A stretch of 64,000 bases of DNA, taken from positions 15,013,501 to 15,077,500 of the forward strand of contig NC_092193.1 in assembly GCF_043641665.1 (NCBI RefSeq), given 5' to 3'. The position numbers were made by a program, and so were the translations under genes. Numbering within the stretch: position 1 is the first letter of the stretch; each line of letters starts with the position of its first letter. Below the pieces are notes generated by a model, which was given only the letters and a program-made list of their open reading frames with translations, was not told where the DNA came from and searched no databases. Below, piece after piece: positions 45,244 to 56,562 of the stretch. This DNA is from Enoplosus armatus (taxonomy: Eukaryota; Chordata; Actinopteri; Centrarchiformes; Enoplosidae).

Positions 45244-46299
45244 ATTCACATATTGCTGTCATCACCCAATATTCCACCATCATTTCTCAATAAAATGAAT
45301 GATTAGTCCATTGAGCAGCACATACACACATACGCCCTGCCAGCCCAGACACACCGCAGCCAATTAATGAGATTCTCCTGGAGCAGGACTAAGGCTCCCT
45401 GACAACAGAGAACACCTTCATCTCCCTGGACGTCATTGTCATCATCCCAGCCATCATCATATTTCAACTGCGTTTCATTAATGAGACATGCCAGCCATTT
45501 TTCCCTCCCTGTTTCGGCTGTTTAGCAAAAACCTACACATCAGTCAGAAGACAAAGTCAGGCTGTGTAAAGCAGATTTCAGGGCTGGTTGATAAGCATGT
45601 CTTGAGAGTGATAACAGCAGCTTTGAGAAGCACAGTGCTCTGTTTTAATAACCTCATATTGATTGATCATTCATATAGAATTATCCAATGGGGATGTCAT
45701 TAATGTTAGCTCCGTAGATGGACTTCAAATGGATTCATCCCTTTATTGATTTATTGAACGAATATCACTATCCTTGGCCTTTCAAATGCCAACACACACC
45801 TGGCACAACACTACGCCGCTTTACAAGCACTGATCTGCACTGCGGTTTCACTGTTACCCACTCGTGTGCTTATTAATTTTTCTGGAGACACACTGTTGTG
45901 TTTGCCTGTGATCCAACTGTCTCCTGTGTATTTGTGCTGCCATGGTATCACCTGTCTGGATTGGTCACATGATGTGTCCTCCACTGAGAGCTCATTATCT
46001 CACGACTGCAACAACACTGAGATCATCTATAGAACATTTGATTTTTCATACATACATTTCACACTCCTTAATGTTTGATATATGGTCTTTAGTAATGGTC
46101 TATTCATAGCACAAAACTGCAGCTGATTACTGACAATTTACTTGGCCATTAACCTGAAGCATTCACTACTGAATAGAAGTACTACTGATTTCTGAGGCTG
46201 TGTATGCTGGTGAACAAATCCTATTTACGTGCTACACAGGCGACCAGCCTTAGCATTTCTGTCACTAACCAGCCATTGCATGACTTCCTGATGGAGATG

Positions 46300-46360
46300 A
46301 GATTTGTGACGCCAAATGAATTTCTCCTTGAGGGACGATAAAGTTGTGAATAGAATTGAA
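46300..46360 (+). mobile_element. Short LINE-like tail fragment
   Basis: The string gaatttctccttgagggacg followed by ataaagttgtgaatagaatt resembles the 3' tail tgaatttccccttggggatcaataaagt seen at the end of fish LINE copies. Only about 60 bases can be assigned. Confidence 0.4.
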
Positions 46361-47029
46361 AACCGGAGTAATGGGGTAGAAAAACTGCATTTGTCCTCCG
46401 TCTCATTGCCGAAATCAGTCGGAGAGTGTGTCTCGGTAACTGAAGAGAAGAAATGCTTGTCAAGGGTAACAGACTTGCGCACGGATGCTTTCCATCAATG
46501 ACTAGCCATTACTCTCACCTCCGTCAAACAAATACTTCATCCACCCTGGCATGCTTCAGCGCTGGGGAGACAGAGTAATCATGAAATGCCACAAACAAAT
46601 GTGGGGTGGTATTCAAGTGCCATGTCAACTAGCACCTACACACACGCACACAAACATATCACAGACTGCTGAATGTTTCTGCTGACCCTGGAGAGAGTCT
46701 AATCTTCTCGCTTTTAAGTTTTCTGTTTGAGTTGTGATGATGGAACGGAGCCGCAAGTTTCCTGGACGTTGTCCCTTTTCCATCCCACATGGTAAAGGTC
46801 TTTTAGTAGAGCAACGCTGTTTCACTGATGCAATAAAGATGTTCTTTCACTAACTGGCATATGGAGGCCTGCCAAAACCTTCTCTTTTCTTGGATTTGAG
46901 AGAGAGAGAGCTGACAACAACAGGGCACACTTGGCTTGGATAGGTGGCACAGGCATACGGACCGTATTGAAATGTAAAAGACATTTTTAAACAAGGCTAA
47001 GAGTCTACTGCCATGCGAGACTTGGGCAT

Positions 47030-47560
47030 AGCGTTGCTTTGAGAAAAATAATGTTAGCATGCTAACATGCTCACAATGACAATGCTAACAAGCTGATGTT
47101 TAGCAGGTGTAGCATTTATTATATTCACCATCTTAATTTAGTGTGTTAGCATGCTAACATTTGCAGTGAATACAAAGTGCAGCTGAGGCTGATGGGAATG
47201 ATATTAGTTTAGCAGGTATTTAACCATAAACCAAACTGAGGAAAAGTCAGAGGGTCATCAAAGTTACTCAGCAATCCTTCCGGAGGGGGACATGAATATC
47301 TGTAACCAAATTTCAAAGCAATCCACCCAATACTTGCTGAGACATTTCACTCAAAACCACAAATGTCAATCTCATAGAGGTGCTAAAAGAAAAAGATCAC
47401 CAAAGTCATCAGGATTCATCCTATGGGGACTGTGAATATCTGTAATACATTTTATGGCAATCCACCCAATAGTTGTTGAGATATTTCAGTCTGGACTAAA
47501 ATGGTGGACCAACTGACCGACATTACCATTCACAGAGCCACGCCACGAACGTGGCTAAAA
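47030..47560 (+). mobile_element. Teleost dispersed repeat, copy 2 (fuller copy)
   Basis: It starts with twin palindromes gttagcatgctaac (about 47053 and 47146) and continues with the ordered blocks seen at 24990-25305 (gggggacatgaatatctgta, caatccacccaatacttgct, aatgtcaatctcatagaggt, tcaccaaagtcatcaggatt). It closes with gccacgccacgaacgtggct. Several internal blocks are duplicated (atgaatatctgta, caatccacccaata), so the element is built from tandem subrepeats. No ORF. Confidence 0.6.
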
Positions 47561-50500
47561 AGTAAGACAAATTCACACACAGAGATATGAAAGCTAAGTT
47601 ACTCATAATATCATATGATGTAATGGTCCTGGACTGATACTAAGACTTACTACTTACTTAAATACTAAGACTAAGAAAGGGTCTTACATGACAGACATAG
47701 ACTTTCATTAGCATTCATATGGTTTCATCCCACAAAATAAAGCAAAGCCAAGTAAAAATCTTATAATTTCATGTTTTGCAAGATCTCAAAAATATTTTGG
47801 CAACCATCCAGTCCAAATGAATTCATCCAACCCTCTATGCATGCACAGAGGAGTTTTTAACTTGAAAAGTTGAAAATACTCTTGAGGTCTTGTCAATCGC
47901 TCGAAGCAAGGTGCATAGAATATTCTGCCGTTTGAACATTTATCGGCGGCTAAGTGTACACATCAAAGTGAAGGGTGCCCACTCTTTCTCCCAAGTTCTG
48001 ATTAGGCAGTTTGTCTCCTGCTTTGTCAGCCATCTTGTCATTCAGCCCTACCCTCCTAATGACTGCTGTCAGTCAGGGATGTAACTGTCAAACCGAGTCA
48101 ATGGCTGCACCCCCTCCTCCCATGATTGGATAATGAGCTGTGTACATCAACACATTCAGCCATTTTCAGCGCAAGTGTCAGCGGAATAAAAAGCTCAGAA
48201 AACATGTTTCTTGACATGCAATGTGCCGGAACTTCTGGAGACTCTGCAGAACTTCAGCTGTCAAAGACAACAGCGAAATACCATTGAGGAGGAGAAGAAT
48301 GAGTCTGCCATTGAGGTAGAGAGGAGGGTTGACCAGAGGACAGCGAGGCAGCAGCACCAACGGGGGGAGATGATGCCCTCTCTTTTGCATAAGGAAGGAG
48401 AGGGAGGGAGGGGGAGGTGGAGAGGAAGGTGAAGATGTCTTCAGATGTGGCAGTTGTGATGAAAAGAGAGGCGAACGACTGAAGACAAGAGGTGGAGAAG
48501 AGAGGAAGAGAGGAGAGGTTGTGGAGGAGTGTGCATTATTCATCCCTGCTGACACATCAGAATCTCTGATTCATCTGGAGAAGGGCATCAGTCAAGTCAC
48601 AACCGATATCTTAGCCTTCACTCATATGCACACACGGAAGCACAGACACATGACAAACACACGCACACACCTATAATTGCAAATGGCCTCCTGGTTGAAA
48701 AGAAGGATAATTACGGGTCTGGCTCGCTATAGAGACCCTCATCAACAGACTGAGAGGGGCCATGGCTATGGCGGAGTTTATAACAAGTCTAGTATTTTAT
48801 TTAAACGTGAATATAAATGAGGTGTCTACATAGTCCATCTACATCAAATCAGTCAAGCTTTGGTTAAAAGGTAGGCAGACTTATACCCCTAAACAAACAT
48901 GAGAGCTAAGTCTGGATCATAAAGCAGTATTATATTACTTAAATCATTTTGCACATAATATTATTATATTTTTAGTAAGTATTCCTCTATCTTGGAATGA
49001 AAATCAGCAGCATTGCATCCAGATGATATGATAATATCATGTAAATTATGTTGTCTATTTCAAACAAATTGTAATTCAATGGTGAGGAAATTGTGAATTG
49101 AAGTTTTGGTTTTACACAATCATGTGCAAATATTTAATGGATATTTGATGATGCACACATTCATTATTTGATGTGGGTAGTTTCGAGGTTTTATGATTAG
49201 ATGTGATGATTAATTGTGGCGCAACATGAATTCCATACAGTGCAACACAGTGTTATTGTTGTTAATTGACTGTGTGTGTGTTCCCATATCAATCACAGCA
49301 ATTAGGGCTGGCTGTTATGGTTGAAATCAATATCACAATATTATTAGCATTTCTTTCAGAATCAATTGTTATATATCTAATGCATGCCAATTCACACAAT
49401 ATATAATCAGAGTGATGTTAAGTGCAGTAAGCTGTGCTCCGCTTTTCATCAAACAAAATAAGAACTTAAATAGCTCCTTTTTTAACATTTATAGATTACA
49501 TTTGCTCTGAATTATAAATTTGGCCTCCAGAATTGTGTAAAACAATTAAACGATATGATCATATATCATAATATGATTCCACAAAAAGTCCATAAATAAA
49601 AATGCAGATTTATTGCCCAACTAGAGATAATGTATCTCAAGAGACTCCCTGGTTAGACAAAGGTTAAATCAATAAATACACATTTTTCATGTTATTGTAC
49701 ATCCATCCCTTATTGCGCTTCCTAGAGGTTTTTCCTGTCTATCAATATATATTCTGTAAATATATATAAAACTAAAATTGACTTGACCTGGCATCAGTTT
49801 GAATATTTCAGATGGGTGTTGGATTAATGTTGTCTAGTTATTAACATTAATCACATTTCAATATCAGAAAGAGTATTCTTCTTAATATTGTTATAATAAT
49901 TGAACCATATTGTACAGCTTTGATGGGTTCATTCTGCGTGCTGTATGCATTGTTTTCAGCAGCCCCTGAATAAAAAAGAAGAGAAGTGTAGCAGACAAAA
50001 GCTCACTGTTTGGAGGGCTTTGAAAAGGTCAATTAATATCAATGCCTAGACAACAACAAAGTTTCTCTCCCCGCATCAAAGTTGCATGCGTTCTCCCTCC
50101 TTCCAGCTGAACACCCAGAGACTCTGACAAAAATCCATGGATGGGCATAACATGTGACCCAGGGGAGGAAAGAAGAGAACGGAGCAGTTAGGGTAATGCT
50201 GCTGCGAGAATCTGGGAATAAGACTTCAATGAGGCCTTTGACGTGAAACCAAAGCTGCTCCACTGGGAGCGCACGTCATCCAGCATATTCAAGACAGGAT
50301 GGATCTTACAGTGATATCTGCTTGGAAGGAGCAGGGAACCATTGAGGCCTATGGTTGAACCCTGTGAAATGCTATTTAAGGGAGTGCATGCCATCACTGA
50401 TTTCATAAGCTACTGCTCCTAACAGTGCTGAGATGAATACCTGTGGGGCCGAGCATCTCTTGGCTCACGGAGGAACGCATTTGATCTGAGACAGACTGAA

Positions 50501-51927
50501 GAAATTTGCCAGTTGAATTATTCTGCTTCCACATAATGACTTTTCCCTGTCAAAATAATGCAAATATCTAGTTCCCTGGCCCTTTCATGAAAGTGTGTGG
50601 CTTGTGTACTTCTGTTAGGCAGGGAGCGGAGCTGGAATTTCAGAAGCCAGGGGAAGAACAAAATAAATCTGGGGGATCTACTAAAGAGAGGAATCCATGT
50701 GTAAAATGACTGATTAAAATAATTAGGGATGTGGAAATGGTCTGGAACAATAACCAGCAAATGCACGGTGCCCCGGGGAAAATTTCCCATCTGTGTGTGA
50801 GGAGGAAGACCTCCCTCGGATTCACCACGACAGTGTGATTTTCCAGTTTACACAGGCCACACAGCAGAAATACAGAAAACCTAAACAGGCATTTGGAGTG
50901 TACATGATTAAATCCCAAACAAGCAATAGCCCTCGGAAAATGTGTCAGGATGAATCGATGTATCATTAAATTACACTGCCTGTACGCGTGAGTGGCTGCG
51001 TTAACAGCGAATCCTACTGCGTATAATTATAGACATATGAGAGGTCTATGGACTACAAAACACTGCCTATATGTGCAGATGGGCTTGTTTTAAGTAATGC
51101 TTGAGAGTAGCAGATGCAGCAGCCACTCTATTGTCTGGAAAACAGTGCTAAATAAGTCCATCCGCCTGCCACCTGGTACCTTCCCTACCAAAAAAATCAC
51201 TCTAATATTACTGTAATGGGCCATATGGTTTTATAATATGCCTGGGATTACCCCCCAACCCCCCTAAAAGTGTGGAGGAGGACACTATCATAATGGGATT
51301 TTTACTTTGCTGTGGCATCATTGAAATATCAGTACAAAAGGTAACAGGACTTAGAGCTTCCTCTGACTCCTGGACAAACCTATAGGATGCGTGTGCTGTA
51401 TTTATTATTTATGCATTTTGCTCTACTAATGTTATTGTCTATATTTCCTTCTTTTTCTGAGACTTAAAAAAATCTGTGTTAACACGAGACTCGCTGTACC
51501 TGGAGAGAGCTTTAAATGGCCATCAGAAAGAGCCACATTAAATGAGAGTGGATGAGGAACAAAGGCTTTGCCAGTCTGCCCCGGTCCCTTAATGCTGCCC
51601 AGCCAACAATAAGGAGGGGGGGTCGAAGGGGGGACGCGCACTCGCAGCGCTGTTGCCAACCAGCCTGGTCTGCTCGACCCCGCTGTCTGGTTTTCACCCA
51701 AACGTTTGAAACAAAGTCTCAAGTGATGCTGAGATGACAGAGGAGAAAAAACGCAAAGGAGGCTCCCGGCCCCGGAGACAGAGAGGCTGCACGGTGAAAT
51801 TTCACTCCGGCAGGGAGTGAAATGTCATTAGTTTCCAAAAGCGCTATTCGACAAGTGAAAATAAGCCGCCTGGGCGGGGTGCACGGTTGCAAACATGGAC
51901 TGTGTGAGGATATAGGATGCTGGTTAC

Positions 51928-52200
51928 CTTGGTAGGAAGTGCTCCGTCTTCTTTACTGTCTGGTAGATTCATGGGGGTGGATTTGCAGCTGGAAGCTTCC
52001 TCGGAAACAGCAAGGATAAATGTAATCCAGCGGCAGCGGAGCTCCACTCAGAGAAAGGTCTGCCTTTGTGGAGGATGCATGCACACATCGCCGGCGTTTC
52101 CCCCACCGTCCTGACTGTCGACCGACCTCTCGGGAGCGCAGCGGGTCACGGCTGCTCCTCAGCCCTTTTGTCGGGAGAGCATGGCTGGTCGGGCGGCCTC
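51928..52200 (-). promoter_or_regulatory. ptprs: Candidate ptprs promoter and first non-coding exon
   Basis: The plus strand from about 51850 to 52200 is CpG-richer than its surroundings (gcaccgtgcaccccgcc, gtcgaccgacctctcgggagcg, agcgggtcacggctg). On the minus strand a strong donor, CTTCCTACCAAG|GTAACCAGC, lies at 51921-51932, and a GA-rich stretch (52284-52310) is upstream. A spliced 5' UTR exon ending here would feed the acceptor at 38223. A short ATG-started reading frame (MNLPDSKEDG) in it would be a uORF. No TATA box is evident. This is inference from composition and one splice signal. Confidence 0.35.
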
Positions 52201-54926
52201 AGATACTGCTGGTTGATGTCATTGATACTCCTTGCCTTCTTCCTTAATGCCCTCCTCCTTCCCTCACTCTCCTCTCCTCCCCGCTCTCTCTCTCTCTCTC
52301 TCTCTCTCTCAAACACACACCGGAGCTCCCCCCTCCCCCCTACACATGACGTGATGCAGGCAAGATCTCCAATAGCAACCGTATCCCCCATCACCCCTAT
52401 TACCCCCATTACCACCCCACACCCCCTCCCCCCACCTCCTCCAGCTCTGGCTGGATCGCTGACTGGTGCAAAGAGGTGGTTGCTGAGGTAGGTTGCTCTT
52501 GTGTATTGGTGACTGATTTTTCTACTGTGCTCCCCCGGGGGCTAAAATGAAGATAAGCACCTTGAAACCCTGCAGATTCCCATAATATAGTGTCTAATTA
52601 TAGCTGTTGGCAGGAATACAGAGTCAGAGCCCCAGAACAGCTCCCACAGAGCAGAACTCCCTCACTAAATTATAGCTGGACACTCTGAAATATTGTGGGG
52701 GAAACACACTGTGGGACATAGTGGGAATATACTAATAACACCCACCATTGGAGGCAAATAATACAATAATACAGGATATAGTATGTACTTTTGATTGAGG
52801 AGATGCTAGGAGTTAATAACCTTCCTGTTATTTGTTCTGTGGGACACCTACACTCAGCTGCCAGTTTATTGGGTTCGCCCAGTTAAAACTAATGCAGTGT
52901 TGTATTAGACTCAAAGGTTAAAATGTTCAGTTTTTGTTTAAGCTGATTTAGAGAGGTGTAAATTCAATTTTATTGTAATTTTTGGGCTGAAGTTTGTGGT
53001 GCCATTGAACTGTATTCTGTAATACTGAGAGGCCTTTCTAATAGTTTGTCCTCCCTATTTATATCAATGAGGGTAGACCCACTGATGTAATCAATCATTC
53101 ATATTGAGGTAAACTTTGAGTGTGTTGCCCTAAATGCACTTTTATCTTTGATTTTTTTTCTACCCACATAATGTGGACCAAACATATTTTCAGGGTTTGT
53201 CCTTTAATTTCATCAAATTGGCAAGGGACAATTAAATACATGGAATAGGTGGCTCTTTTATCACATTATATATATTATTCTTGATACTTTGGACGGCTAG
53301 CAGGAAGGTATCATATGGAAATGGCTGAAGGCAAACCCTCCAGCCAAGGAAATTCAGGGGGAAATGGACCTTATATATGTGCAGATGTAAGAAATCACAT
53401 AGTGTATGTTACTGAAAGATCCTGTTCCGGTGCAATTATTGTGTTGTCCATGTAAACCAATTAATTTTTCTTGAAAATACAAAAATGAAATTGAAAAACT
53501 AAAATCTGTGAAAATGAAAACAAAGCCCAGTGCTTTTGATTCTAGAAGATGCCACATAGGCGAACACAGGCCTTTGTTTTTTAAGATTTGGTCTTATTTA
53601 GGTCACGCAACAGCAAACAACCGCCACAAGGGCCGATTCTGAGGTGTTGGAGTTTGGCATGACGCTTCAGGACCGTGTGAAGGAGGGCGCTTTAGTCTAA
53701 CATCTTTGCTGACCCTGTGCAGCCCTCTGCAAACAGACTCAGCATCAGCAACTCTGCTGGCCTGTATTTCTGTTCCTCCAGATATATTACAAATGCATAT
53801 TCAGCCCTGCCTAATAGCTTGGTAAAAAGTCATTCTCAAAAACTCATTCTGTCTTTCTGGCTCTCTGACACAAAGGCTGCTTGACAGAGTGTGAGAAAGA
53901 GATGGGAAAATTAACCAAGTGCCACCACTTCTGATGGTAATTGGAAGCGACATGGTCTTAAAGGGACAAAGGCTACCACTCTGATTTTCTTTGTTGCTAG
54001 TGACATCTAGTGGGAAGTTACTATTATGTGATGTTGCATTAACTTGAGATTGGAAGCATTGACACAAAAGGTTCATGAATCCAGGATCAGGTATGTCAGT
54101 ATTTCTCTGGCATGTCTCCTAAAATGGATTTTAACATTATGACAAAAAACAAGCACCAAAATGACCACAAAGAACATTTTTTGCAAGTGAAGGCATTTAC
54201 TTTTTATTGGTGGTCCAATGGTTCTGTTTCCGTTCTTTTCAGAATAATGCCGTCTCTGTTGTCTGTGCACTGTCTCTGCCAGTCACCCTGTGACCTGCCT
54301 GACTGTATAGCATTACACTACTCCCATTTTCAGAGTTGAAGCTAGGGCAAAAGATCCCTAAAATTAGCAGGGTAAGTGCCCTGTCTCTAACACTGCCCTG
54401 CAGCAGTGACGTTAATTGCACTCTATTTATACTTTAAGAGTGCAGGACTCAGAAAGATCAAGTTTCTCTTATGCTTTATTTCAGTGTCCTCTGGTGTATG
54501 TCAGCAGAGCAGTGGAAAGCCCATGTTTGGTCTAAAGGGCTGAATTAAGTGGGCCCTGATTATTTTTTAATATTCTGCTAATGCAACACTTTGCATGCAC
54601 TCCAATATATTGTCTCCTCCACTTTCTAAATAAGATAAGTTTATGGACCTGGCTGCCCTGATGGGGTGGTAGGGTTTTTATGTCCTGCTATTGCAACCAT
54701 TTCAATCCATCTAAATATGTATAATGATGCTCTTAATGCAAATGCTGCAATTGTAAGCAACTGCACTCAAACTAAAGAACTAGTGACACATCAGAGTGCA
54801 GAAAGAGAGATACATTATAAATTTTTGGATACTTAATGCTTAATTTCCAAATCTAAAACAATTCAAAGTGAGATTTTCCACACGTAGAAAAGACACAACC
54901 AAACTGAGATCTCTCTCACTCACACA

Positions 54927-54988
<62 letters not shown>

Positions 54989-56382
54989 TTACGCTGTGAC
55001 ACTGAATTTTATTCAAGTATCCCCAACACACTTTTGTTCTTGAGTTATCATCAGTTAAACGAATCAGTTGAGAAAGAGAAAGGCAGCGACAGTTCATAGC
55101 CTGAATGTAAGTTGTCTATTTAGGATTTAGAGCCTCTCAGTGTGCATTCAACTTACTTGGTGGTGGTCAGCACAGACAGACAAATAAAACATTCATGATG
55201 ACACAAGATAAACAAAAGAGAGACTTTTAAAAATAAGACTAAAGATGCAGGAATGGCCAGAGAGCCATCTGTTCCATATCTGTGAACTGCATCCGAGGTT
55301 AAAGGGGGAAATCACTCCACAACAGAATTGACACATGATCTCGGACAGATAACTTGCTTTTTTGACAGTGAATTAAACATCTTTGTTGATGTTGACGTTA
55401 CCCAGAAGTAGAGGGATGTAGGCACATTTTGTTTTAATTGTTCATTCGGACATAGGCAGACATTTTAAGAAAACATTCTTAGTTCCTGAATTCAGAAGAT
55501 GCCAATTCACTGTCAGTGAAGCAGCCCCAGGCTCGAGTCATTATCCTGTTAAGATAAGCATGTAATGTTGAAGAATAATCCCATGTAAAATCTGTTTATG
55601 TATTGAATTTTTGCTTTAAAAAAATGTTGCCTCCGATTGCAATATCACAAACTGCATAGGTTATAAATGTCTGTGTGGAGACTGGGGAGTGTTAGCCACA
55701 CAACAGTACCAGCTCTTTTTAACTTAGTCGACGGGATACCACTCATCCTCAATCTCATAAAAGTCTGTCAAAATGATGGCTCTGCAGGCTGTTAAATCAC
55801 GTCACAGTCTGAAATATCAAATATCTTCTGGAACTGGAAGCTTCACGTACGCACCTTCTGCTTATAATTAAAAAGATAAGTTAGTCGCTTTTCATTTTGC
55901 TACCAGTTTACAGTCTGTAACAGAACATGGCTCCATCGCTGACATTTGGCACAGTAAATCCAACACCTTCCCATATAAAAGAAACATATCAGATGGTGTG
56001 TGTGAACAAGCAGAACCAGTAAGCAAGTTTAGATGGTCGAGTTTGCTCAAACACTTCCTTTCTGAATTAATCTGCAAAACAACAGGTGAGCTACCATATT
56101 CACTCTTCATTTTCATGCATGTTATCTGGCTAGTTTGATCAGATGCTTCCTACTAAAACCCATCTTTCATACAGTCCAGCCACCACCAAACACACACAAG
56201 CACCATCATACCGTAAGTCTCCTTTTTACTGGGACAAAAAGAGGGTAAATGCATTAAAGCCTATATCAAGTTAAAGTCTCACCCAGCTTTAAGTAGCTGT
56301 AGAAACCATCACTTTGAAAGTCTTTGTGACTTAACGTTAGACTCAAGCGGCCAAATCTCAGCCAGAGATTTAAGGCTGGATG
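52201..56382. other. Intergenic DNA between fem1a and ptprs
   Basis: No ORF with protein-like features is seen on either strand. It contains a (CT)n tract at 52284-52310 and a long (CA)n at 54929-54986. The remainder is AT-rich single-copy-looking sequence. Confidence 0.6.
54929..54986. repeat. (CA)n microsatellite (longest in the window)
   Basis: A perfect run of about 29 units, preceded by short imperfect CA/CT units from 54911. Confidence 0.97.
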
Positions 56383-56388
56383 TTTATT
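56383..56388 (-). terminator. fem1a: fem1a poly(A) signal AATAAA
   Basis: A canonical AATAAA on the minus strand lies 175 nt beyond the fem1a stop codon and gives a short 3' UTR. Cleavage would be expected about 15-25 nt further left. I did not find a nearer canonical hexamer. Confidence 0.55.
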
Positions 56389-56562
56389 GCTATGGTTTGG
56401 ACTGACACAAGGTGGGTAGGGCCAAGAGCGAAGCAGTTAAAAAGGAGACAAAGATGAGGAGAATGGTGCGGAGGAGGAAGTCTATGGCAGGTCATAGTAA
56501 GGTATGAGGGGATAAAAGGAAGAGTAGTGCAGGGGTGCCTCATCAGGGGACAGCAGTGGGAG

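Larger units (their letters stand above)
38256..51927 (-). other. Probable ptprs 5' UTR intron (13.7 kb)
   Basis: I see no coding exon in this stretch on either strand. It holds a C19 run (40389-40407), (CA)n runs (41442-41470, 41609-41640), a TA microsatellite (43220-43242) and a TATC microsatellite (45215-45243). It also holds LINE-like tails (42545-42695, 46300-46360, 49610-49670) and a teleost repeat (47030-47560). Several stretches of complex sequence rich in TAAT motifs could be conserved enhancers. Whether the intron really reaches 51927 depends on the first-exon call. Confidence 0.45.

Noticed and set aside
47053..47160. gttagcatgctaac palindromes as possible operator or CRISPR-like repeats
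   Set aside because: They belong to an interspersed fish repeat; spacing and sequence between them do not form an array.
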